Source: Bacteroidota bacterium
Lineage (GTDB): Bacteria > Bacteroidota > Bacteroidia > Chitinophagales > Saprospiraceae
DNA: 64,000 nt
NCBI GenBank assembly: GCA_020160935.1
Contig: JAIUPL010000008.1
Span: 169,800-233,799 of the forward strand
Reading direction: 5' to 3'
Positions 1 through 7,697 of the stretch are shown in pieces. Under the pieces are notes generated by a model. It saw only the letters and a program-made list of their open reading frames with translations. It did no database searches and had not been told where the DNA came from. A program made the position numbers and the translations under genes. Each line of letters begins with the position of its first letter. Position 1 is the stretch's first letter.

Positions 1-371
1 GACCGCTGGTGAGCGATCACATACTTTTTTTTGGCATACCTGCAGAAAGTGTCGATCATATTACGCTCCATAGCATACCGGTCGACATGTTCCCTTTTGC
101 TATTGGAAACAATAATAGGCATGCAGGCGTGTGGAATGCCGCACAAAACGCCTTCGAGCAAGCGCAAGCGCTCGTCTTTCACAGGTATGACAATGGCCAT
201 ATCCTGTTCTATTTCGTGTAATTTGTCTTGAGGAATTTGCTGAATAACATGAAAAGGGCTGGAAAATTCGTCGTCCAAATGCAGCCCACCATCCAGTTCG
301 TAAATCTTCTGTACCTGATAAAACAGGTTTGCGCCGAAACGCTCGGCGCGTGCCGGTAGTTCTAATCTCAT
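1..371 (-). CDS. mpgS: mannosyl-3-phosphoglycerate synthase, N-terminal part (truncated by window edge)
   Basis: The minus strand reads from an ATG at 371 through about 123 codons to the window edge without a stop. The start MRLELPARAERFGANLF, followed by AIVIPVKDERLRLLEGVL and CGIPHACMPIIVSNS, matches the N-terminus of GT55 mannosyl-3-phosphoglycerate synthases, which join GDP-mannose to 3-phosphoglycerate as the first step to the compatible solute mannosylglycerate. The nucleotide-binding core and the metal-binding Asp motif lie beyond the edge, so only the beginning can be judged. A phosphatase partner (mpgP) would be expected further left. The gene is divergent from acvB. Family assignment rests on sequence resemblance recalled from thermophile MpgS proteins. 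Confidence 0.75.
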   Translation of the reverse strand, partial: MRLELPARAERFGANLFYQVQKIYELDGGLHLDDEFSSPFHVIQQIPQDKLHEIEQDMAIVIPVKDERLRLLEGVLCGIPHACMPIIVSNSKREHVDRYAMERNMIDTFCRYAKKKYVIAHQR

Positions 372-608
372 TTCTAAACGATTTGGTGATAAAAGTGGTG
401 AGGTAAACGAAGGTAGCATTTTTCGGGAGGGCGGCAAAGAAAAACGCCTGATTTTCGGACTGCTCAATAGGGTATAAGGATGTCTGACCGGGATGTTTGC
501 CTTCTTTTTTTCCTCTTTTGCCGAATCAACTCAGGGTCTGACCGAAGTTTGGGCGGTTGCCCGTTTCCTTACAACACATTTGCAGTATTGTAAAAAACAA
601 ATGCTGTT

Positions 609-2180
609 ATGAAAAAGATATTTCTTGTTGTCATTGGGGGCAGTTGCCTGTTGTTGGGGGCTTTATCAAGTGTCATTTATGAAAATTCCCCGCCACCGGG
701 TTCTGCCCTTCTACCTCTTCAAACAAAGGATAGTATCCCTCAAAACCTGGCCTCGCCCCCAGAAAAAATCACCTGGAAAATCGACGATATCCCTCATCGT
801 ACCCTTCATTTTTCGCCGGTAGGCGCTGTTTCGCTGTATGGCAATATGACCCGCCCGACATCGGTATCGTTGTTCATCAGTGGGGATGGAGGCTGGGATG
901 CTGGCGTCGACGGCATGGCAAAAACACTGGCGCAGGACGGACAGGCCTTGGTGGCGGGCATCGATATTGTCCAGTACTACAAAAAATTACATGCCAACAA
1001 TAGCGCCTGCCTGTATCCTGCCGGTGACATGGAAAATCTGGCCGAGTTTATTCAAAAGGAACTGCACTTGCCAGATTACCATAAACCAGTACTCGTAGGC
1101 TATTCATCGGGCGCAACGCTGGTGTACACATTGCTTTGTCAGGCGCCAGCAGGCACTTTCAGAGGTGGTATTGCCCTGGGTTTTTGCCCCGAAATCGAGA
1201 TTGACAAGCCGCTCTGCGAGGGATCGGGTACGCTTGAAATGAAGCGCCGAATAAAGGGCCGAGGGTTCGATTTTGTAGATCAACCCGCTCCTTTTTCACC
1301 ACTGGAAGTGTTGCAAGGCGAACGCGATGCAGTGTGCGATTGTACCAGTGCCTGCAATTTTTTTGATCAGGTGAAGCAGGTTCATGTGACGCGACTGCCG
1401 GAGGCCGGGCATGGGTTTTCCGTGAAAGAAAGTTGGTTGCCGCAATTTAAAACGGCGTATAACCGCATTTTATCCGAAACCCCACAGTCAACAGGTATGT
1501 TACTACCCAATGGAGCATCAGCCGTACCCGTTGCAATGGCTGCTGCTGGCTATTCCGGGCGCGACGTTCAGGAACTTCCTTTGAATATTACATCTGCTCC
1601 TGTCGATGACAAACGCCCTTTGGTGGTATTCCTGAGTGGCGACGGTGGCTGGACGGGGTTTGACCAGCAAATTTGTGGCGAACTTGCTGCCCAACACTAT
1701 CCCAGTCTAGGTCTCAATTGTCAGTCCTATTTTTGGAAAAGAAAAACACCCGAACAGGCGACAGCTGATCTGACGCCGGTATTGCGCAAGTACCTGCAAG
1801 ACTGGGGAAAAACAGGAATTATCCTGGTGGGCTACAGTTTCGGCGCCAACGTAGCGCCTTTTGTTGAAAACAGGCTGCCCGACGATTTGCGCAGCAAAAT
1901 CAAGAGCATCGTACTGCTGTCGCCCGATACTAAAGGCGATTTTGAAATACACGTAGCCGGTATGCTTGGAAAAAGCGGCGGCCCATATGATGTGATTGCC
2001 GAAATACGTAGCATCCAAAACGCGCCGGTGCTTTGTGTGCGTGGCGAACAGGAAAACACAGAGGTTCAAACGGCACTCCAAGGCGCGGCGCATGTGCAGT
2101 TTATGCATTTGCCCGGTTCGCACCATTACGACAACAACGCGACAAAGGTAGCGGCAGTTATCGAAACCACAATTAAATAA
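609..2180 (+). CDS. acvB: AcvB/VirJ-like serine lipase, probable lysyl-phosphatidylglycerol hydrolase
   Basis: 523 residues with an N-terminal signal/anchor (MKKIFLVVIGGSCLLLGAL). Two alpha/beta-hydrolase modules follow, each opening with a (I/L)SGDGGW motif (about residues 92 and 343). Each also has a GYSxG nucleophile elbow: VGYSSGATL near 165 and VGYSFGANV near 408. A candidate catalytic His follows each (EAGHGF near 272, GSHHYD near 510). VirJ/AcvB proteins of Agrobacterium and AtvA of Rhizobium have this fold, and AcvB is known to hydrolyse lysyl-phosphatidylglycerol in the periplasm. The next protein gene is mprF, the synthase of that lipid, as in the rhizobial lpiA-acvB pair, which strengthens the assignment. 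Unusual: both halves keep the GxSxG serine. The start is the first ATG before the signal peptide; no Shine-Dalgarno is seen. Confidence 0.8.
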   Translation: MKKIFLVVIGGSCLLLGALSSVIYENSPPPGSALLPLQTKDSIPQNLASPPEKITWKIDDIPHRTLHFSPVGAVSLYGNMTRPTSVSLFISGDGGWDAGVDGMAKTLAQDGQALVAGIDIVQYYKKLHANNSACLYPAGDMENLAEFIQKELHLPDYHKPVLVGYSSGATLVYTLLCQAPAGTFRGGIALGFCPEIEIDKPLCEGSGTLEMKRRIKGRGFDFVDQPAPFSPLEVLQGERDAVCDCTSACNFFDQVKQVHVTRLPEAGHGFSVKESWLPQFKTAYNRILSETPQSTGMLLPNGASAVPVAMAAAGYSGRDVQELPLNITSAPVDDKRPLVVFLSGDGGWTGFDQQICGELAAQHYPSLGLNCQSYFWKRKTPEQATADLTPVLRKYLQDWGKTGIILVGYSFGANVAPFVENRLPDDLRSKIKSIVLLSPDTKGDFEIHVAGMLGKSGGPYDVIAEIRSIQNAPVLCVRGEQENTEVQTALQGAAHVQFMHLPGSHHYDNNATKVAAVIETTIK

Positions 2181-2294
2181 CCTTGACCGATGTGATTGCC
2201 AGACTCACCGAAGCAGGATTGGCTTTGCCCGAACTTTTCATTAATACAGTATTGTAGGAAGCCACATTTGTCCTGTCAACGCAGTTGCAACGCC

Positions 2295-2367
2295 GACCGC
2301 ATATCTCAGTGGCAGAGTACCCGGCTCTTTACCGGGGCTACGGAGTGTTCGATTCCTCCTGCGGTCA
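2295..2367 (+). tRNA. degenerate tRNA-Lys(CUU)-like gene between acvB and mprF
   Basis: The sequence folds as a cloverleaf. The acceptor GACCGCA (2295-2301) pairs perfectly with TGCGGTC (2360-2366), and A73 is at 2367. U8, A14, G15-C48, G18G19 and A21 are present. The anticodon stem CCCGG/CCGGG (2320-2324/2332-2336) is perfect around the loop CTCTTTA, giving anticodon CUU at 2327-2329. The T-arm GGAG-(T)-G / C-CTCC encloses TTCGATT. Deviations from a normal elongator tRNA are a one-base insertion in the T-arm (2346), U rather than a purine at position 37, and a T-T mismatch at 10-25. CCA is not encoded. U35, U36 and A73 are the main lysine identity elements, so charging by LysRS is plausible. 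It may be a tRNA pseudogene, or a tRNA specialised to feed lysine to the adjacent MprF. Confidence 0.72.
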
Positions 2368-2393
2368 CTGGAAGAAAGATTGTTTCATTATCG

Positions 2394-2428
2394 GCCGGGG
2401 GGCGGAAGCGATGCCCGGCTTATCTTTT
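2394..2428 (+). terminator. hairpin with T-rich tail downstream of the tRNA-like gene
   Basis: GCCGGG (2394-2399) pairs with CCCGGC (2414-2419) across a 14-nt loop and is followed by TTATCTTTT. It could end the tRNA-like transcript or attenuate mprF. The in-frame ATG at 2411 lies in this stem, which argues for a later mprF start. The stem is short and the T-run is interrupted. Confidence 0.35.
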
Positions 2429-2434
2429 CCTCAA

Positions 2435-5026
2435 ATGCATACTTCCATGAAACTTTCCCTGCGGGGTTCTGCAAAAAGTACCCTTGTTTCTGCTTTTATC
2501 GCCCTTTTAATGATCGCCTGGGGGCTCCATTTTATTCTGAACGAAGGCGTTCACCTGAAAGAAGTAAATGATGCCCTGGGTGCTGCCGACCGCCAGTGGT
2601 TGTATTTGGGAGCCGCACTGGGGTTGGTATATGCCTGGCTGCATGGGAAGATGTATCAAATGAGTTTCCGCGCCCTTGGTATTCGGGTTCGTGCTGAAAA
2701 CATGGCTCGGCTGTTTCTCAAGCGCAACCTGTTCAGTGTGTTTCTTCCGGCGGGTTTTTTATCGAGTCAGGCCTTGTTTACAGGAGAAACGGCTCGCCTG
2801 GAACGCATACGCGAACGCGATGTCGCCATCGCTTCCGGCATTTTTTCTGCTTCGGCATTGTTGTCCATGATTGTGGTGGTAGCGCCGGCACTGGGCTGGT
2901 TGTTGGCGCAACAGGTATTGCCGGGTAGCGCCATCCTGGCATTTTTATCCGTGAGCATCCTTTTTTCTTTGCTCTTGTTGTGCCTCATGAATTTTGTACG
3001 ACGCGGAAAAGTGTTTCACTGGTGCAGCCGGTATTTTCCAGCGCTGACGAGTCGAATGCAGGAAATGGACTGGCTCCATTTTGAAACGCGTTATTTCATT
3101 CAAGCCATTCTATACTCCTGTCTTGTGGAGTTGGTGGGGATTTTGCATGTGTTCATTTCCATCAAAGCATTGGGAATTGAGCCCACGTGGGGTATGGCAG
3201 TAGCCGGCTATATGGCAGTATTAGTGGTGCTGATGACCTCCCCGTTTTTGCGCGGTATGGGTGCTGTGGAAGCGATGTTGAGCATGGTGCTCATCCGTTT
3301 GGGCGTACCCGCCATAGAAGCCCTTACGGCGGCTATCCTGTTCCGTTTTTTCGAATTCTGGCTGATCCTGGTTTTGACAGCGCCTGTATTTTTGTTTCGC
3401 CCCGGCAGTTTGCTGTTGCGTGTATCACCCTCCATTCTGTTGTTTGTGCTGGGCGTTATCAATATTCTATCAGGCCTTACGCCCTCTTTGCATGGACGTA
3501 TGCAGACCTTGCGGAATTACCTTCCTCTGAGCGCCATACACGCCTCTGTCGCTTTGACGATTGTCATTGGTTTTTTTCTGTTGATCACTGCATTTTACCT
3601 GTTTCAGGGCTGGCGAAGTGCCTGGTATGTGGCAATCGGTTTGAGCGCTGTGTCGCTTCTGAGCCACCTGGCCAAAGGATTCGACTATGAAGAATCTACG
3701 CTGGCGCTGCTCGTTATGGGTTCTTTGCTGTACCAACGAAACCAATATTGTGTAAAGGCCGACTTCCGTATAGGCCGGCGCCGGTGGTTGCCTGCCCTGA
3801 CCGTGGTAGCAACGGTGTGGCTGTTGGGTGCAGCAGGGTTTTACGGACTTGATCACCGGCATTTTGGCCAGGATTTCACCTGGAATGCGTCGATCCGTTA
3901 TGCCATACTCACCTTTTTACTCCAGCAACCTGAAGAATTGCATCCTTTGACACATTTCGGGGCAGAGTTTTTGAACACTATGTACCTGTTGGGTGGGATT
4001 ACCTTGTTGTATGCAGCATTTACCTTGTTCAGGCCCTTGTTTCCGCAATTTGAAAATACAGACCGGGCACGGGAAACAGCAATTTCCATGGTGCAACAAT
4101 TCGGCCGCTCCTCTCTGGATTATTTTAAAACCTATTCCGATAAACAGTATTTTTTTTCCCAAAACGCCCAGTCGTTTGTATCCTATAAAAACACCCGACG
4201 TTATGCACTGGTGCTTGAAGACCCCGTTGCAGCCAATGAAAAAGATATGGTAGAGAGTATCACGGAATTTGATCGATATTGTCACAGAAATGGGCTGCGC
4301 AGCATTTATTATCGCATTCCGGAGGCCTCGGCAGCCATGTATCGACAAATGGGGAAATCACTTTTGCCGTTGGGACAGGAAGCCGTTGTGAACCTCACGC
4401 AGTTTTCCATGGATGGAAAAGATCGAAAGGCCATGCGCAATACGATTCATAAAATGGAGCGCGAGGGCTTTGTATTTCGGGTACATGATGCCCCGCTCGA
4501 CGGGCGCATATTGCAACAGTTGCGTGCTGTAAGCGATGCCTGGCTACGGATGCTACACCGCTCCGAACTGAATTTCTCACAGGGCGTTTTTGATGAAAAC
4601 GAATTGAAAAATCAGACCGTTCTGACCATGGAAGATGGCGATGGGAAAATACTCGCATTCATCAACCTGATACCGGGTGCTTGTTCGTCGGAAGCCAATT
4701 TCGACATGATGCGCAGGGTAGAAGAAGCGCCGCATGGTACAATGGACTTTATGTTTGTCAATATGTTCCTTTATCTGCAAGCCAAAGGCTTTGACACTTG
4801 CAACCTCGGGCTGGTACCCATGTCAGGGCTGCAACGCACTTCCAGTTTGCCCGAAAACCTCATCAAAATGGCCTACGAGCGCATACCAAGATTTGCCGCC
4901 TATAAATCGCTGCGTTATTTCAAGGAAAAATTCGACCCCGTGTGGGAAACAAAATACGTGGCTTTTGACAGCCAGATGGATATGGTTAACCTGCCCGCTG
5001 CACTGGCACAGGTGCTGCGCTCGTAG
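2435..5026 (+). CDS. mprF: phosphatidylglycerol lysyltransferase/flippase MprF (LpiA)
   Basis: 863 residues from the ATG at 2435; 2447 is an equally good start. Longer in-frame starts upstream would read through the tRNA-like gene. The N-terminal two thirds is polytopic (about 12-14 hydrophobic segments, residues 15-530) and corresponds to the lipid flippase domain. From about 545 to the end is the soluble DUF2156/GNAT-like aminoacyl transferase, with GRSSLDYFKTYSDKQYFFS, the KDRKAMRNTIHKMEREG basic motif and NFDMMRR...GTMDFMFVNM. MprF moves lysine from Lys-tRNA(Lys) to phosphatidylglycerol and flips the product to the outer leaflet, lowering surface charge and sensitivity to cationic peptides. 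AcvB upstream would remove the lysine again. The length fits full two-domain MprF. Confidence 0.9.
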   Translation: MHTSMKLSLRGSAKSTLVSAFIALLMIAWGLHFILNEGVHLKEVNDALGAADRQWLYLGAALGLVYAWLHGKMYQMSFRALGIRVRAENMARLFLKRNLFSVFLPAGFLSSQALFTGETARLERIRERDVAIASGIFSASALLSMIVVVAPALGWLLAQQVLPGSAILAFLSVSILFSLLLLCLMNFVRRGKVFHWCSRYFPALTSRMQEMDWLHFETRYFIQAILYSCLVELVGILHVFISIKALGIEPTWGMAVAGYMAVLVVLMTSPFLRGMGAVEAMLSMVLIRLGVPAIEALTAAILFRFFEFWLILVLTAPVFLFRPGSLLLRVSPSILLFVLGVINILSGLTPSLHGRMQTLRNYLPLSAIHASVALTIVIGFFLLITAFYLFQGWRSAWYVAIGLSAVSLLSHLAKGFDYEESTLALLVMGSLLYQRNQYCVKADFRIGRRRWLPALTVVATVWLLGAAGFYGLDHRHFGQDFTWNASIRYAILTFLLQQPEELHPLTHFGAEFLNTMYLLGGITLLYAAFTLFRPLFPQFENTDRARETAISMVQQFGRSSLDYFKTYSDKQYFFSQNAQSFVSYKNTRRYALVLEDPVAANEKDMVESITEFDRYCHRNGLRSIYYRIPEASAAMYRQMGKSLLPLGQEAVVNLTQFSMDGKDRKAMRNTIHKMEREGFVFRVHDAPLDGRILQQLRAVSDAWLRMLHRSELNFSQGVFDENELKNQTVLTMEDGDGKILAFINLIPGACSSEANFDMMRRVEEAPHGTMDFMFVNMFLYLQAKGFDTCNLGLVPMSGLQRTSSLPENLIKMAYERIPRFAAYKSLRYFKEKFDPVWETKYVAFDSQMDMVNLPAALAQVLRS

Positions 5027-5081
5027 TGCGTGCGAATTCACAGTCTTTAGTTTGAAGAAATACAAATGACTGACAGAGCAT

Positions 5082-5089
5082 TATTTTTG
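5082..5089 (+). promoter_or_regulatory. Bacteroidota -7 box TATTTTTG just before an ATG
   Basis: A perfect TAnnTTTG match ends 4 nt before the ATG at 5094. No -33 TTTG is seen at the right distance. If used, transcription would start at or within the start codon (leaderless). Confidence 0.35.
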
Positions 5090-5093
5090 CCCC

Positions 5094-5495
5094 ATGAACG
5101 CACTCGACATCGTACAACAATACTACCAGCATTTCAACAACCAGCACTGGGAAGGAATGCTCTCGCTTTTGAGCGAAGATATTCGCCATGAAGTCAACCA
5201 GGGCGAACCACGCATCGGCCTCACATTATACCGCGAATTTCTCCGGCACATGGATGAATGCTACCACGAACAACTGAGCGATATGGTGTTTTTCAGCGAA
5301 CCGACTGACAAACGCATCGCTGTTGAATTTGTGGTAAATGGCATTTACAAAAAAACGGACGGCGACCTCATTGCCGCCAATGGACAGCGCTACGTGCTGC
5401 CCGCCGGCGCATTTCTGGAATTAAAGGATGGTAAAATCAGCAGGGTCACCACCTACTACAACCTGCCACTCTGGATCAAACTGGTCTCCCAATAA
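5094..5495 (+). CDS. SnoaL/NTF2-like fold protein
   Basis: 133 residues, no signal peptide. The pattern is that of SnoaL/NTF2-like domains: an N-terminal helix (VQQYYQHFNNQHWEGMLSLL), a cone-shaped beta sheet, and the closing strand (GAFLELKDGKISRVTTYYN), where the family keeps a conserved tyrosine pair. Members range from cyclases and isomerases to proteins of unknown role, and no catalytic Asp/His set is clear here. It sits 67 nt after mprF and may be a separate unit. Confidence 0.6.
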   Translation: MNALDIVQQYYQHFNNQHWEGMLSLLSEDIRHEVNQGEPRIGLTLYREFLRHMDECYHEQLSDMVFFSEPTDKRIAVEFVVNGIYKKTDGDLIAANGQRYVLPAGAFLELKDGKISRVTTYYNLPLWIKLVSQ

Positions 5496-5501
5496 CCACC
5501 T

Positions 5502-5600
5502 TGCCTTTTGCTTCTTGCCTTTTGCCCTTTGCTTCTTGCCTTTTGCCCTTTGCTTCTTGCCTTTTGCCCTTTGCTCCTTGCTCCTTGCTCCTTGCCTCTT
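5502..5600 (+). repeat. tandem repeat of CTTGCCY-type heptamers (21-nt period)
   Basis: Three to four direct copies of a 21-nt unit built from CTTGCCTTTTGCCC plus CTTTGCTT, decaying into CTCCTTG heptamers. The array fills the gap between 5495 and the ATG at 5607. It has no second, inverted arm. The same heptamer family recurs at 39627-39716 inside a coding region. In one frame the array is open and would add a hydrophobic 7-residue repeat to the next protein; I treat that as accidental. Confidence 0.8.
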
Positions 5601-5606
5601 AAAAAA

Positions 5607-6194
5607 ATGCACTTCCAACACTACCACGGCGCTTCCATTGCCGACGTTTTCGAGCCGCTGGCAGCACTTCGAATTGCCGTATTTCACGATTATCCCTATC
5701 TCTATGAGGGGACGGTGGAATATGAAAAAGAATACCTCGGTACGTATGCGCGCTCTGAAGGCGCTTTGCTTTTTGCAGCGTTTGACGGCGAACAAATGGT
5801 AGGCGCTACCACCTGTATCCCGCTGGCCGATGAAACGGAAGAGGTGCAGACGCCGTTTCTGAAAGCAGGATTTGAACTGTCGGAGGTGTTCTATTTTGGT
5901 GAGAGCATCTTGTTGCCTGCCTATCGTGGCCTTGGTCTGGGACATCGTTTTTTTGACGAACGAGAAAAGCATGCTGCACAATTTGGCACGTTTCGATACA
6001 CGTCATTTTGTGCTGTACAGCGGCCTGATGGCCATCCTTTGCGCCCGGCAGAATACCGCCCACTCGATGAATTCTGGACAAAACGCGGATATCGCAAGGA
6101 GCCGACGCTGCAAACGGAATTTTCCTGGCCCGACCTTGGCGAAACCCATTCCACTCCCAAAACGATGATCTACTGGATTCGTCCCATCCCATGA
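5607..6194 (+). CDS. GNAT-family N-acetyltransferase
   Basis: 195 residues from the ATG at 5607, directly after the repeat array. The GNAT core has AAFDGEQMVGATTC (beta 2-4), FGESILLPAYRGLGLGHRFFDERE with the acetyl-CoA pyrophosphate loop RGLGLGH, then YTSFCAVQRPDGHP and a late FWTKRGY motif. It overlaps the nitrilase gene by ATGA (6191-6194), indicating translational coupling. In Bacillus YhcX these two activities are fused in one protein, so this is probably the split form of that pair; the substrate is unknown. Confidence 0.8.
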   Translation: MHFQHYHGASIADVFEPLAALRIAVFHDYPYLYEGTVEYEKEYLGTYARSEGALLFAAFDGEQMVGATTCIPLADETEEVQTPFLKAGFELSEVFYFGESILLPAYRGLGLGHRFFDEREKHAAQFGTFRYTSFCAVQRPDGHPLRPAEYRPLDEFWTKRGYRKEPTLQTEFSWPDLGETHSTPKTMIYWIRPIP

Positions 6195-7084
6195 ACGTCA
6201 CGATTGCATCTGCCCAATATCCAGTCACTTACCACAACAGTTTTGCCGACTGGGCCCAACACACCGAAACCTGGGTGCGCGAGGCTGTGCGCCACCATGC
6301 ACAACTGTTGTTGTTTCCGGAATACGCTTCCATGGAATTGGTAAGCCTTTTTTCGCTGGAAATCCAGTCGGATCTCGCCTTGCAATTGTTGGAAATGGAA
6401 GGCCTGCGCAACGACTTTTGCAACGTGTTTGCCGACCTGGCCGAACGCTACGAAGTGACCATTGTCGCGCCCAGTTTTCCGGTGCAGGTAGATGACAAAA
6501 CCGTAAATCGCTGCTACGTATTTGGCCCGCAAGGCCGAAGCGGTTATCAGGACAAGTATTTTATGACGCGCTTCGAACAGGAATCCTGGAATGTGCAGTC
6601 GGGCGGGCCGCGCCTTTGTGTGTTTGAGGCCGACTGGGGGAAATTCGGCATTCAAATTTGTTACGATGTGGAATTTCCGATCGGCGCAGCGAAATTATGC
6701 GCGGCGGGCGCCCAGGTTTTGCTGGCGCCCAGTTGTACCGAAACCATTCGGGGCGCCACGCGGGTGCATGTAGGCGCACGGGCCCGTGCGCTGGAGCAAC
6801 AGTGCTACACCGTGGTGAGTCCGCTCATCGGCAATGCCCCCTGGTCGCCCGCTGTGGACATCAATTACGGGCATGCAGCGGTGTATTCCACGCCTGACAA
6901 AGGTTTTCATCCCGAAGGCATTTTGCAAACCATGGAAGCGCAAAAACCGGGATGGCTCACCCACACGCTCGATTTGAGGCTGCTGGAAGAAGTGCGCACA
7001 GATGGGCAAACGCTGAATTTTCGGGATCAGAGCGGGGTAGGGTATGAGGCAAAAGGGTGGGTGGTGGAACGGGTGGCGGTGTAG
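6191..7084 (+). CDS. carbon-nitrogen hydrolase (nitrilase superfamily)
   Basis: 297 residues. The Glu-Lys-Cys triad of the superfamily is visible: Glu in LFPEYASMEL (about residue 51), Lys in GYQDKYFMTRFE (about 121) and Cys in GIQICYDVEFP (about 158). The first residues NVTIASAQYPV are typical of the family. The C-terminus carries the GHAAVYSTPDKGFHPEGIL strand region. It likely hydrolyses an amide or nitrile; the coupled GNAT suggests a substrate that is acylated and deacylated. Translation overlaps the preceding gene by 4 nt. Confidence 0.85.
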   Translation: MNVTIASAQYPVTYHNSFADWAQHTETWVREAVRHHAQLLLFPEYASMELVSLFSLEIQSDLALQLLEMEGLRNDFCNVFADLAERYEVTIVAPSFPVQVDDKTVNRCYVFGPQGRSGYQDKYFMTRFEQESWNVQSGGPRLCVFEADWGKFGIQICYDVEFPIGAAKLCAAGAQVLLAPSCTETIRGATRVHVGARARALEQQCYTVVSPLIGNAPWSPAVDINYGHAAVYSTPDKGFHPEGILQTMEAQKPGWLTHTLDLRLLEEVRTDGQTLNFRDQSGVGYEAKGWVVERVAV

Positions 7085-7086
7085 AA

Positions 7087-7124
7087 TTACGATTGCCGAT
7101 TACATGATTTACGATTTCCGATTT
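7087..7124 (+). repeat. solo arm of the GATTTACGATTTCCG repeat family
   Basis: ATTACGATTGCCGATTACAT followed by GATTTACGATTTCCGATT. The same motif forms the arms of the inverted repeat at 18867-19005. Here only one arm is present, directly after the nitrilase stop codon. Confidence 0.65.
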
Positions 7125-7145
7125 GTGCAACCTTCAAAATACACT

Positions 7146-7177
7146 ATTGTCAATTTCCCTGTGTAGCGCTACTTTTG
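7146..7177 (+). promoter_or_regulatory. predicted promoter, ATTG-N20-TACTTTTG
   Basis: Perfect -7 box TACTTTTG at 7170-7177 with ATTG at 7146-7149 in the -33 place. The predicted start site is near 7184, so the ATGs at 7200 or 7209 may be the real starts of the next gene rather than 7188. Confidence 0.5.
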
Positions 7178-7187
7178 AACCCGACAG

Positions 7188-7607
7188 ATGGCGCACATCA
7201 TGCATCACATGCACCAACTTTTTACCTACACCATCATTTGTATTGTATTGGCCTGCGATATTGCCATCTGGAAACCGGTGCAATGTGGAGAGTCGGCGTG
7301 CAAAATGGAGGTGCAAAAAAAATGTTGTGATGAATCTGCCCCTGTAAAATCCACTTGTTCAAAAAACGACGGTTGCAGCCGCGACAAAGACGCCAACACA
7401 AATTGCTGTTGTGTATGTCGTGTCAATTGTTGTTACTACCTGGTGCCGGTTTTCGATTACCGGCTTCGCTTGCCGGAAGAGGAATCGGTGAAAAAGCCAT
7501 TCTACCAGGAACAATTTACCCTGCAATCGTTTAACGCATCTATTTGGCGCCCGCCTTCAGAAAAGGTCAACCTGACAACCATGCAGGACGCAGGGGTTTT
7601 AATGTGA
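7188..7607 (+). CDS. small cysteine-rich exported protein of unknown function
   Basis: 139 residues from 7188 (or 136/132 from the ATGs at 7200/7209). A hydrophobic N-terminal segment (LFTYTIICIVLACDIAIW) is followed by a region with twelve more cysteines in about 55 residues, including KKCCDE and NCCCVCRVNCC, then a Tyr/Phe-rich C-terminus. I recognise no catalytic domain. Dense Cys pairs just ahead of an arsenic operon suggest binding of soft metal ions, but that is inference from composition and position. It has its own promoter and terminator. Confidence 0.6.
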   Translation: MAHIMHHMHQLFTYTIICIVLACDIAIWKPVQCGESACKMEVQKKCCDESAPVKSTCSKNDGCSRDKDANTNCCCVCRVNCCYYLVPVFDYRLRLPEEESVKKPFYQEQFTLQSFNASIWRPPSEKVNLTTMQDAGVLM

Positions 7608-7635
7608 CGTTTGACCCTGCGTCCTGCTTTTTTTT
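7583..7635 (+). terminator. strong intrinsic terminator overlapping the end of the Cys-rich gene
   Basis: A 13-bp perfect stem, GCAGGACGCAGGG (7583-7595) with CCCTGCGTCCTGC (7615-7627), is followed by eight T. The stop codon 7605-7607 lies in the loop, so the left arm codes the last residues of the protein. Confidence 0.9.
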
Positions 7636-7667
7636 GCGGGAAATGATCGGGATAAATGTTTTTCAAA

Positions 7668-7693
7668 TAACTTTGTGTTTCAAAGTAAATTTG
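7668..7693 (+). promoter_or_regulatory. two overlapping -7 boxes upstream of the OmpA gene
   Basis: TAACTTTG (7668-7675) and TAAATTTG (7686-7693) are both perfect TAnnTTTG boxes. No clear -33 TTTG. The first gives a start near 7682, compatible with either the ATG at 7698 or that at 7722. Confidence 0.4.
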
Positions 7694-7697
7694 AAAT

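Noticed and set aside
2285..2434. Upstream extension of mprF from a TTG at 2285
   Set aside because: It translates the tRNA-like gene and the following hairpin into a sequence without resemblance to MprF; ATGs at 2435 or 2447 give the usual start ahead of the first membrane helix.
5508..5606. Hydrophobic N-terminal extension of the GNAT protein
   Set aside because: A seven-residue repeat produced by the DNA repeat, starting at a non-ATG codon; a soluble GNAT does not need it.
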